Under the pieces are notes generated by a model. It ran no database searches. It was not told the DNA's origin and saw only the letters and a list, made by a program, of their open reading frames with translations. DNA of 64,000 bases from an uncultured bacterium (GTDB lineage Bacteria; Vulcanimicrobiota; Xenobia; Xenobiales; Xenobiaceae): assembly GCA_934644775.1 (NCBI GenBank), contig CAKUDB010000001.1, forward strand, positions 248,001 through 312,000. The letters are read 5' to 3'. Position 1 is the stretch's first letter. Each line of letters begins with the position of its first letter. The position numbers and the translations under genes are program-made. Below, in pieces: positions 24,387 through 32,244 of this stretch.

Positions 24387-25499
24387 ATGTCTAAATGTCC
24401 CGCTTGTCAGGTTGAATGTACTCCAGGCAGCCGCTTTTGCCTGGAGTGTGGCGCTTCTTTATCGACAGTAGAGGCCCCGCAGCCGACCCCTATTTCGTCT
24501 AGCTTTGGGGTGGTGCAATCGGCTATGGCCGCCCAAGAAGCTTCCTTGCGGGAAGCTTCGCTAACGGCTGCCTCGGCAACTGTGAGAATCGCCCCGTCGG
24601 CGAAAAAGGTCGCCCCTTTGCCAGTTGGGAGCGCTAAGCTTGAGCCTGCAAGGCCACTGGCTCCCAAGTTGCTAAAAGTAGATCTTAGCAAAAAGGTGGC
24701 CCCTAAAAGCCAGTCAATCCCAACTACCCAACCGCTATCTAACCTAGCTCCAGGGGCACCTCTTCAGCATCCTTTTTCGCCTGCTACTCCACTTGCTGTC
24801 GCTTCTGCTGGCGCTGCGGCTGCCACCTCGGTTACTGCTTCTGCTGGCGTTGCGGCTGTCACCTCGACTGGCGCTGCGGCCGCCAAAGCCGCTCCTCTTG
24901 AGGCCGCTTCCAAGCCAGCTGCAGTAGGGGTGGGGGGTGTGGCCAATAGTGGCGGCTCTATGCCTAAAGATACTGGCGAATTGCGCCAATGGGTTGAGCG
25001 CTCGGTGGCTCAATGGAGCGACAATGCTTCCGAAGGTAGCCCCAATGCCCCTATGGCTGCTCCGCGCTTAACTACTGCCCAGCTGGAGCCGAGCCCCACT
25101 CAGGGGCAAAGCGGAGCTTCTGTGGCAGCGGCAGCTCCCTTTAGCGCCGCTAAAGGCGCTAGCCCTAGTGTAGCTGCCCCTACTGGTGCCAGCACTGGGG
25201 GGGCTAGCTTTAGTGCCCCTAGCGCTGCTGCCGCAGCTCCGCTGGCTCCGCCTTCAGTGGTTTCGTCCCACTCAGCCGCTCCTAACACTAGTCCTTCTCC
25301 CAAGGCTTTGGCTTCTAGTTTGAAACCGCAGCCCCCAGGAGAGGCGCAGCTAAAATCTATAGCCCGAGAAGAACAAGACAACAAAGCCAATAAGAGTTTC
25401 TACTCAGGCTTAGTTTTGGGTTGCTGCGGCGGTGTAGTGTTGGCTGCTGTTTCTATCTTTTTATTGATTGTGTTTATAGGAGCGGCTATAAACAAATAA
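24387..25499 (+). CDS. Zinc-ribbon protein with Ala/Pro/Ser-rich linker and C-terminal membrane anchor
   Basis: A 370-residue protein: an N-terminal zinc ribbon (CPACQVECTPGSRFCLECGA, two CxxC pairs), about 290 residues of low-complexity Ala/Ser/Pro/Gly linker, and a C-terminal transmembrane helix (YSGLVLGCCGGVVLAAVSIFLLIVFIG) with a Cys-Cys pair. The topology suggests an inner-membrane protein with the zinc ribbon in the cytoplasm. No enzyme domain is present. The linker is rich in ASTGA-type repeats and probably varies between strains. It is the last gene of the phosphatase operon. Function unknown. Confidence 0.75.
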   Translation: MSKCPACQVECTPGSRFCLECGASLSTVEAPQPTPISSSFGVVQSAMAAQEASLREASLTAASATVRIAPSAKKVAPLPVGSAKLEPARPLAPKLLKVDLSKKVAPKSQSIPTTQPLSNLAPGAPLQHPFSPATPLAVASAGAAAATSVTASAGVAAVTSTGAAAAKAAPLEAASKPAAVGVGGVANSGGSMPKDTGELRQWVERSVAQWSDNASEGSPNAPMAAPRLTTAQLEPSPTQGQSGASVAAAAPFSAAKGASPSVAAPTGASTGGASFSAPSAAAAAPLAPPSVVSSHSAAPNTSPSPKALASSLKPQPPGEAQLKSIAREEQDNKANKSFYSGLVLGCCGGVVLAAVSIFLLIVFIGAAINK

Positions 25500-25519
25500 A
25501 AGGTTTGGCTCGGCTCCTA

Positions 25520-25579
25520 AAAGGCTTCGGGCCGCAGAAGAGGATGCTTAAGCAACCTTATCTGCGGCCCGAAGCCTTT
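25520..25579. terminator. 19-bp perfect hairpin at the end of the zinc-ribbon/OPT gene pair
   Basis: Arms 25520-25538 and 25561-25579 are perfect complements around a loop that itself holds a GCTTAAGC palindrome. It separates converging genes. There is no long T-run, so it may protect mRNA ends as well as terminate. Confidence 0.7.
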
Positions 25580-25607
25580 AAATTTTAGGCTCTAAAGCCT
25601 AAAATTT
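25580..25607. terminator. 12-bp perfect hairpin covering the OPT stop codon
   Basis: Arms 25580-25591 and 25596-25607 are perfect complements with loop CTAA. The last codons of the leftward OPT gene (Ser-Lys-Phe-stop) lie inside the stem. Confidence 0.6.
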
Positions 25608-27659
25608 GCTGGGCATTAAGCTCTTCATTAGGCCAGGCAAGGCCATCTTTAAAGCAATAGCCACCCCAATAAGCGATTCGCCGGCGATAATACCGGAAGC
25701 TACCGGCACTACGTAATCGTCGGACATCTGTCTGTGTTTCTTTTCTAAGTAAGTGGCAATACAAGCGCCAATAAACATAGATAAAGAGTTGTAGAAGGGG
25801 ATAACCATAGCTAAGCCCAAACCGGTGGCTGAAGGGATAAAGGGGCGACATTTTTCCGGTAAGTATTTCTCTAACAGCGGAATAGCAATACCGATTAAGC
25901 AACCTATAAGCATACCTAGTTGTGCGGTGGGATGCAAAGCGCTAAAGCCGTCTTTTAAAAGCTCGGCCACTTTAGCCCAAACTTGAGCGCTAGGAGCTGG
26001 CCACTGGTCGCCGCCCAAAACGGAAGCGTCGGGTACGATCAGATAAAAAGCGGGAACGACCACTAAAGTACCGGCAAAAATGCCGCTAAATTGGGCTAAG
26101 AATTGTTGCCGAGGATTGGCACCTAAAACATAGCCGCTCTTGAGGTCGGTCAGCAAGTCGGCAGAAGCACCAGCCGCTCCGGCAGTTAGGCCGGCGGTCA
26201 TTAAGTTGGTAGTCATCTTGGAGGGGGCCAACAGACCGAAGGTCAGCTGGGTAATTTTGCCCATAGCGCCTACTGGAGTAATATCCGATTCGCCGGTAGC
26301 TCGGCAAGCTACCAAGGCCAGGAAGAAAGTGGCTATTACGGCGATTAGGCCCATCCACCAAGTGGTATCGAAAATGAAGTGGAGTACCAAAATACATCCG
26401 ATACCGGAAATAATCGTACCTAACATAAACCAAGAGGTAGGCACTTCAATATCTTCCAAAGGATCGTGTACTTTCTCTTCTTTTTTGCCAAAGATATGGG
26501 CTAAACCGCTAAAGGCGCGGGCCATAGTCTTCCATTCCATAAAGAACATCGTCAAACCGGAAGCTACCATAATGGCCGCGCCAGTCCAGGTGCTCCAGCC
26601 TACAATAGTGCGATAGCCACTTTCGGCCAAAGCTGCACTGTCAATAGCGCCGATGTTAGTCATCCAAGGGGCCAACACTCCGTAGCAAATAAGGCCACCT
26701 AAAAGCATAGACCAGGAGACACGCCAACCTACCAAAGCGCCGGCGGCAATCATTACGCCGCTAATATCGAAGCTAAAGGTTAGGCTCTTCATAGAATAGC
26801 CGCAAATAGAGCCGGGGAAGGAGATTTGACTGGGAATTTTGCCCCAGCCGTCGCGCAGCAAGGCCAGCAAACCGCCGCCCAAACCGGCTACTCCCAAAGC
26901 TTTGGCCTTGCGCATAGCTTCGGCCCCGTGGGAGTGTAAGCTGCGCAAGGTCTCGGCACAGGCAATACCAGAGGGAAATTTCAATTGCTCGATATTGATC
27001 ATTTGGCGTTTCATAGGAATAGCCATACAAACGCCCAGAGCGGCCAAGAAGAAAGTCCAAATAGTTAAAACGCCCCAGCTCATGTGGGTGCCAGTTAGAA
27101 TTAGGTAGGCGGCAATAGCCGAAACCATAGTGCCGCCGGTAGAGTAGCCGGCCGAAGAAGCGCAAGATTGCATACAGTTATTCTCTAGAATGCTCATTTG
27201 CGTCTTAAAAATTTTGGGGAAGAGTGAATGCAAAGTTGTCCAAATCGAATAAGACAAGATACAAGCTGTAATAGCTACACCTAAGCCCCAGCCAGTTTTT
27301 AAGCCTACGTATAAATTAGATAAAGACATGACGCCGCCGATTAGAGCGCCCATAATTACGGCTCGGGCGGTCAACTGGGGCACACCCGGCCCTTGATAAA
27401 CATGATGGAACCAGTAATGCTCGGGATCTTCGTCTTCTTGAGGCGGGGGAGGAGTGGAGGCCCCTGTTGGGTTGTCCTTCTCTTGAGCTTTTTTGGCAGT
27501 ATACTCAATAGGGGACTCGATAGGCACTTCTTCTTCCTCTTGACTGTTTAGTTCAGGCAAAGAGGTTTCGTCTTGAGGCTGTTGGGCAGAAACTGGCGAC
27601 GACGTTGGGCCGAGAGCTTCTTTATCCTCAATTGGGGTGGGGAATTTTTCTTTTGTCAC
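25599..27659 (-). CDS. OPT family oligopeptide/metal transporter
   Basis: A 686-residue polytopic membrane protein. After a cytoplasmic acidic, Pro-rich N-terminal extension of about 85 residues (runs of EEE and PPPP), it enters the typical OPT start GALIGGVMSLSNLYVGLKTGWGLGVAITACILSYSIW, and later GASADLLTDLKSGYVLGANPRQQFLAQFSG and FIPSATGLGLAMVIPFYNSLSMFIG. These are hallmarks of PF03169 transporters, which take up oligopeptides or siderophore-metal complexes with protons. The start codon is GTG. About 290 nt of AT-rich intergenic DNA separates it from the divergent M24 peptidase gene, a possible functional partner in peptide use. Confidence 0.93.
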   Translation of the reverse strand: MTKEKFPTPIEDKEALGPTSSPVSAQQPQDETSLPELNSQEEEEVPIESPIEYTAKKAQEKDNPTGASTPPPPQEDEDPEHYWFHHVYQGPGVPQLTARAVIMGALIGGVMSLSNLYVGLKTGWGLGVAITACILSYSIWTTLHSLFPKIFKTQMSILENNCMQSCASSAGYSTGGTMVSAIAAYLILTGTHMSWGVLTIWTFFLAALGVCMAIPMKRQMINIEQLKFPSGIACAETLRSLHSHGAEAMRKAKALGVAGLGGGLLALLRDGWGKIPSQISFPGSICGYSMKSLTFSFDISGVMIAAGALVGWRVSWSMLLGGLICYGVLAPWMTNIGAIDSAALAESGYRTIVGWSTWTGAAIMVASGLTMFFMEWKTMARAFSGLAHIFGKKEEKVHDPLEDIEVPTSWFMLGTIISGIGCILVLHFIFDTTWWMGLIAVIATFFLALVACRATGESDITPVGAMGKITQLTFGLLAPSKMTTNLMTAGLTAGAAGASADLLTDLKSGYVLGANPRQQFLAQFSGIFAGTLVVVPAFYLIVPDASVLGGDQWPAPSAQVWAKVAELLKDGFSALHPTAQLGMLIGCLIGIAIPLLEKYLPEKCRPFIPSATGLGLAMVIPFYNSLSMFIGACIATYLEKKHRQMSDDYVVPVASGIIAGESLIGVAIALKMALPGLMKSLMPSKF

Positions 27660-27949
27660 GTTTTTACAACGTTCTCCTCTTGGGATCTTTAGTGCAGCCT
27701 CAAACTCAAAAGTAATATTTTGGGCTAGGCTGCATTGGAAACAAATTTTTGGAATTTATACCATTTTTTTTGAATATAAACTGTTAAAACTTTTCTTCTT
27801 CTAATTTGTTCCCTTTTAACAAAATGTTTATTCTTGCTACTAAATAGGTAATTACTTAACCAAATTCAGCCCCAATTAGGGCGGGAAAAAGCTTAAGTTC
27901 CCTAGAAAAAAGCTCAGTTCTGAATAGAAAAAATGTTGTATGGTTAATT

Positions 27950-29347
27950 TTGCCAAAGGAAGAAGATAAAAAAGTGAGCCCTTTACATTTGCGCCACCAA
28001 GCTTTAGCCCAAGCTTTAGCTCCTTATAGTGTCATTTTGAGCAGTGGTTTCGAACAGTGTCGCAACTATCCCGACAATATCTATCCCTTCCGACCGGCCA
28101 GCCATTTTCTTTATTTTGCCGGTTGGGCCGCTCCGGGTAGCTATTTCCTGCTCCACCAAGGTCGAGCCCATCTCTTTTTACCCCCTTACACTTTAGACGA
28201 TATTATTTGGAGCGGCCCAGGCGACCCTTCTCAAGAAGTGGCCCAGCGCAGCGGCTGCCAAGTCCATTGTACCGACGAATTGGAAGCTTTTTTGCTCGAA
28301 ATCGATCCCGACAAGATAGCCGCTTTACCTTTGCCTGCTCCAGCCCAAAATATGGCTTTTGAATCGATTTTGGGGCGCACTCCCGATTTAGATTATGAGC
28401 CCGATCGTCTTCTAGCTAAAGCGGTAATCGATTTGCGTTTACATGCCGATCAGGCTGCTAGGCAAGAATTAGAGGAAGCTTGTCAGCTTACTGTGCAAGC
28501 CCACCTGGCCGGTTTACGGGCTTTGCCTAAAGCCAAAAATGAATACGATATAGCCGCCGCCATGTTGCAAGTAGTCAATCAGGCTGGAGGCTCGCTCTCT
28601 TTTAATCCTATTATCAGCACCTCGGGCGAGCGTTTACACCAGATAAAATTGGGAGCCGATTTGGCTGCCGATCGTTTGCTTTTGGTCGATTTTGGGGCTG
28701 AAAATAAAAATGGTTGGGCTGGCGATATTACCAACACTTGGCCAGTTAGCGGCCATTATACCCCTGTCCAAGCTCAAATTTACGATATTGTCTTGGCTGC
28801 CCACCGTCGTTGCGCCGCTTCTCTTAAAGCTGGAGTCAATTATGCCAACGTCCATCGTTTGGCTTTGACAACTTTTGCCGAAGGTTTGGCCGATTACGGC
28901 CTTTTGCAAGGCGGAACTATCCAAGAATATGTTGAGAAAAACGTACTCTCTTTGTTTATGCCCCACGGTATCGGCCATTTGATGGGCTTAGATGTGCATG
29001 ATATGGAAGACTTGGGCGATCTGGCCGGTTACGCTCCTGGACGGGAGCGCAGTCCGCTGTTGGGCTGGAAGAGTTTGCGTCTCAATCGAGACTTAGAGCC
29101 TGGTTTTGTCTGTACTATAGAGCCTGGTTTATACTTTATCGCCGAATTATTGCAACACCAAGATTATATAGATCTGGTGCAAAAATATGTCAATTTGGAT
29201 AAGTTGGCCCCTTGCTTAGAAGAAGTGCACGGTATTCGTATCGAACGCGACTATTTAGTGACTGAAAATGGCAGTGAGTTACTTACTCCGGGTATGCCTA
29301 CCGAAAGGGACGAAATTGAAGCCTACTTGGCCCAAAATCAAGATTAA
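27950..29347 (+). CDS. M24 family aminopeptidase P-like metallopeptidase
   Basis: A 465-residue protein with an N-terminal creatinase-like domain (ILSSGFEQCRNYPDNIYPFRPASHFLYFAGW) and a C-terminal pita-bread catalytic domain. Metal ligands are seen in LLLVDFGAENKNGWAGDITNTWP (two Asp), HGIGHLMGLDVHD (His), CTIEPGLYFI (Glu) and HGIRIERDYLVT (Glu). It should release N-terminal residues ahead of proline with two Mn2+ ions. The start is uncertain: TTG at 27950 or GTG at 27974; the latter lies 13-14 bases after AAGGA. It diverges from the OPT transporter gene, which could supply peptides. Confidence 0.93.
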   Translation: MPKEEDKKVSPLHLRHQALAQALAPYSVILSSGFEQCRNYPDNIYPFRPASHFLYFAGWAAPGSYFLLHQGRAHLFLPPYTLDDIIWSGPGDPSQEVAQRSGCQVHCTDELEAFLLEIDPDKIAALPLPAPAQNMAFESILGRTPDLDYEPDRLLAKAVIDLRLHADQAARQELEEACQLTVQAHLAGLRALPKAKNEYDIAAAMLQVVNQAGGSLSFNPIISTSGERLHQIKLGADLAADRLLLVDFGAENKNGWAGDITNTWPVSGHYTPVQAQIYDIVLAAHRRCAASLKAGVNYANVHRLALTTFAEGLADYGLLQGGTIQEYVEKNVLSLFMPHGIGHLMGLDVHDMEDLGDLAGYAPGRERSPLLGWKSLRLNRDLEPGFVCTIEPGLYFIAELLQHQDYIDLVQKYVNLDKLAPCLEEVHGIRIERDYLVTENGSELLTPGMPTERDEIEAYLAQNQD

Positions 29348-29389
29348 CCAATTGCTCGCTTTTAAGCGGTAGAGAAAGGAAAACTAATT

Positions 29390-29677
29390 ATGCCTTCCCC
29401 AGACGGCAAGCCCCATTTAGTGTTGCGCAGCTACGAAAAGAAAGTTAAGCGCCTGAATAGTGGTCGCTATCTTACTCAAAAGTTAAATTTCCAAGGCCAT
29501 CCTTTTGTGGTCTTTTGTAGTAATGAGCATTGTGAAGCCTATATTTACAAGGAGTGCGCTTTGCCTTTTTGGTCGGAAGATTGCTCTATCGAGCTGGGGG
29601 TCTTGCGTTGTCCCCAGTGTGGAGCTCCGGTAGTTCGTCCCGATTCTCCTTTAGATCGTCAGGAAATAAACATTTAG
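29390..29677 (+). CDS. Small cysteine-containing protein of unknown function
   Basis: A 95-residue protein preceded by GAAAGGA. Cysteines occur at FCSNEHCEA, KECALP, DCS and a C-terminal knuckle RCPQCGAP; the last two plus the first pair could coordinate zinc. The rest is basic N-terminally (LRSYEKKVKRLNSGRYLTQKL). I do not recognise a family. It lies between the M24 peptidase and dihydrolipoamide dehydrogenase genes, 42 nt after the former, and is probably co-transcribed. Confidence 0.65.
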   Translation: MPSPDGKPHLVLRSYEKKVKRLNSGRYLTQKLNFQGHPFVVFCSNEHCEAYIYKECALPFWSEDCSIELGVLRCPQCGAPVVRPDSPLDRQEINI

Positions 29678-29715
29678 TATCGACTATTTTTTTATATTTT
29701 AGAGGGAGGTATCCC

Positions 29716-31137
29716 ATGCGGCTTGGTATTTTGGGGGGAGGCCCCGGCGGCTACACTGCAGCCATAAGAGGTGCCCAACTGGGCTTTGATGTCACCTTGA
29801 TAGAACAGGATAAGAATTTGGGCGGCACTTGCCTCAATCGCGGCTGTATTCCCACTAAAGCCCTGGTAGAGGCTGCGAGTCGTTTTCTTTCTTTGAAAGA
29901 GGCCGCCTCCTGGGGAATCACTTTAGAAGGTGCTCCCTCTATCGATATGGCTCAAGTGCAAGAGTATAAAAACGCTATCGTGCGTCGTTTGGCTTTGGGG
30001 ATCGATTCCCTTTTAAAGCGTCACAAGGTAAAAGTTGTCCACGGTCGCGGCCGCTTGCTCGGATCTACGGTTGTGGATGTAAATGGAGAAAAAATAGAAT
30101 TTGATCGCCTAATCCTGGCTGTGGGCTCTTCAGTTGCTGTACCTAAAGTCTTCCCTATCGACGGCCAACGCATCCTTACTTCCGATCATATCTTAAACTT
30201 GGCCGAGGTGCCGCCATCTTTAATTGTGGTAGGCTCCGGGGCCGTAGGTATGGAATTAGCCTCGATCTTTGCCTCTTGGGGCTCACAAATTACCCTTATC
30301 GAGCTGGCCGATCGTTTACTCCCTCTAGAAGACGGCGAAGTTTCGGCGGAAATGCAGCGCTTATGTCGCAAAGCTGGTTGGAAAATATATACCGGAGCCC
30401 ACATAGAAAAGGTAGAGCCTACTGATAAAGGGGTGCGCGTTTGGGGAGAGGGCTTACCCAACGAAGGCACCGAGCAAGCCTCTTTGGAAGGGGCTTATCT
30501 TTTGGCAGCCGTTGGCCGTTGCCCCAATTTAGTCGATCTAGGCTTAGCGGAAGTTGGCCTAGAGCTTACCGAGCGCGGCTTTATCAAAGTCGATCGTTAT
30601 ATGTCTACCCAGATAGATAATCTCTACGCTATCGGCGATATTACGCCTAGTCCCCAATTGGCCCATATGGCTGCTGCCGAAGCTATTGTAGCTGTAGAAC
30701 ATGCTGCCGGTTTAGAGCCAGAGCCGCTCCATTATGAGCAATGTCCTTCAGCTACTTACTGTCGGCCAGAGGTAGCTAGTGTGGGACTGACTCAGGAAAA
30801 AGCTGAAGAACTGGGCTACCAGCTGGCTATAGGTAAGTTCCCTTTGGCAGCTTTAGGTAAGGCCAATATTAGCGGCCACACCGAGGGCTTTGTTAAAATT
30901 ATCGCCGAAGCCGAAAGTAAAAAGGTACTGGGGGTGCATATTATTGGAGAACATGCTTGTGATTTAATCGCTGAAGGAGCTTTAGCCTTGCATAAAGGGG
31001 CTTCCTTAGAAGATATTGTCGCTACTATCCATCCCCATCCTAGCCTTTCTGAAGCTATTGCCGAAGCTGCCCACCACGCTTTAGGTAAGCCCCTCAACTT
31101 TTTCCCCGCTCCGGCCCGTCGCTCTAGACGCCCTTAA
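29716..31137 (+). CDS. lpdA: Dihydrolipoamide dehydrogenase (E3)
   Basis: A 473-residue flavoprotein. ATG 29716 follows GAGGGAGG and is preferred over an upstream frame extension. It has the FAD-binding LGILGGGPGGYTAA, the redox disulfide GGTCLNRGCIPTKA (C-x4-C), the NAD-binding GSGAVGMELASIF, YAIGDITPSPQLAHMAAAE, and the C-terminal HPHPSLSEA with the catalytic His. It reoxidises the dihydrolipoyl groups of the pyruvate or 2-oxo acid dehydrogenase or glycine cleavage complexes. The lipoyl synthase gene follows after 46 nt, tying the two to lipoate metabolism; the complexes' other subunits are elsewhere. Confidence 0.95.
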   Translation: MRLGILGGGPGGYTAAIRGAQLGFDVTLIEQDKNLGGTCLNRGCIPTKALVEAASRFLSLKEAASWGITLEGAPSIDMAQVQEYKNAIVRRLALGIDSLLKRHKVKVVHGRGRLLGSTVVDVNGEKIEFDRLILAVGSSVAVPKVFPIDGQRILTSDHILNLAEVPPSLIVVGSGAVGMELASIFASWGSQITLIELADRLLPLEDGEVSAEMQRLCRKAGWKIYTGAHIEKVEPTDKGVRVWGEGLPNEGTEQASLEGAYLLAAVGRCPNLVDLGLAEVGLELTERGFIKVDRYMSTQIDNLYAIGDITPSPQLAHMAAAEAIVAVEHAAGLEPEPLHYEQCPSATYCRPEVASVGLTQEKAEELGYQLAIGKFPLAALGKANISGHTEGFVKIIAEAESKKVLGVHIIGEHACDLIAEGALALHKGASLEDIVATIHPHPSLSEAIAEAAHHALGKPLNFFPAPARRSRRP

Positions 31138-31183
31138 TCTTACTATTTTTGCCCCCAAGAAAGGCTCTTGCGCTGTTACTAAC

Positions 31184-32140
31184 ATGTCCCAAGTCCCAGC
31201 TATCGATTTAGAAAACTTTCTGGCTGAAGCCGAATTATCAATTCCAGAAGTTGGCTCTGCCCAATGGAAGAAGAATATAGCTAAGCCGGAATGGCTTAAA
31301 GTGCGTACTCGCACCACTGCCGCCTACGGTAGCGTAAATAGTACGCTCAAGAGGCAGACTTTACATACCGTTTGCCAGGAAGCTCGCTGCCCCAATATCT
31401 CCGAATGTTGGAGTTGCGGTACGGCTACTTTTATGATCTTGGGCAGTATTTGTACTCGAGGTTGCGCCTATTGTGCCGTAACTAAAGGCCATCCTTTGCC
31501 TTTGGAAGACCAAGAAGCCCAGCGGGTGGCTCAAGCTGTTGCCGACTTAAATATTAAGTATGTAGTAATAACTTCAGTTACTCGCGACGATTTGCCCGAT
31601 GGGGGAGCGGCTCGTTTTGCCGAAGTTATCAGGGCCCTTCGAGCTATTTCCCCCTCAACCCAGGTAGAAGTGCTGGTTCCCGATTTTGCCGGCAACTTGG
31701 CTTCTCTCAATACTGTGTTGGCTGCTGGGCCTAAAGTTCTCAATCATAATGTAGAAACTGTGCCCAGACTTTATCCTCGCTTGCGCCCTAGGGGCGACTA
31801 TCAGCGTTGCTTAGCTATTCTTAGCCAGGCCAAAAAATATGCTTCTCAAGAGGCTTCTACCCCCATAATAACTAAGTCGGGCCTTATGGTCGGTTTGGGG
31901 GAGAGCCATAGCGAAGTTTTGCAAGTAATGAACGATTTGCGCAGCGTGGGCACCGACATTCTGACTATTGGACAGTATTTGCGGCCTAGCTTAAAAAATG
32001 TTCCCGTTATGCGCTATCGCACCCCCCAAGAATTTGCTTTCTATCGCCAAGAAGGGCTTAAACGTGGCTTCAAATATGTTGAAGCGGCACCTTTAGCCCG
32101 CTCGTCTTATCACGCCCGCTCCCACTCTGAGTCTTTTTAG
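31184..32140 (+). CDS. lipA: Lipoyl synthase
   Basis: A 318-residue radical SAM enzyme. The auxiliary cluster motif CQEARCPNISEC (C-x4-C-x5-C) and the radical cluster motif CTRGCAYC (C-x3-C-x2-C) are intact, as are KSGLMVGLGE, DILTIGQYLRPS and the C-terminal RSSYHA that supplies the serine ligand. It inserts two sulfurs into protein-bound octanoyl groups to make lipoyl. It is likely in one operon with lpdA. The ATG has only a weak upstream ribosome-binding site. Confidence 0.97.
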   Translation: MSQVPAIDLENFLAEAELSIPEVGSAQWKKNIAKPEWLKVRTRTTAAYGSVNSTLKRQTLHTVCQEARCPNISECWSCGTATFMILGSICTRGCAYCAVTKGHPLPLEDQEAQRVAQAVADLNIKYVVITSVTRDDLPDGGAARFAEVIRALRAISPSTQVEVLVPDFAGNLASLNTVLAAGPKVLNHNVETVPRLYPRLRPRGDYQRCLAILSQAKKYASQEASTPIITKSGLMVGLGESHSEVLQVMNDLRSVGTDILTIGQYLRPSLKNVPVMRYRTPQEFAFYRQEGLKRGFKYVEAAPLARSSYHARSHSESF

Positions 32141-32244
32141 TTATAGTCTTTGTCGCTCCAGCCAAGGTTTGGTAGTTCCAGCGGCTCAACGTTTTCTAAT
32201 CGAGAAGACTAATTTTTCAAGTTTAACGAAAGGTAAGGTCGGCA

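Noticed and set aside
24744..25390. Reverse-strand frames inside the zinc-ribbon gene
   Set aside because: They arise from the GC-rich Ala/Ser/Pro linker codons, which rarely give stops on the opposite strand.
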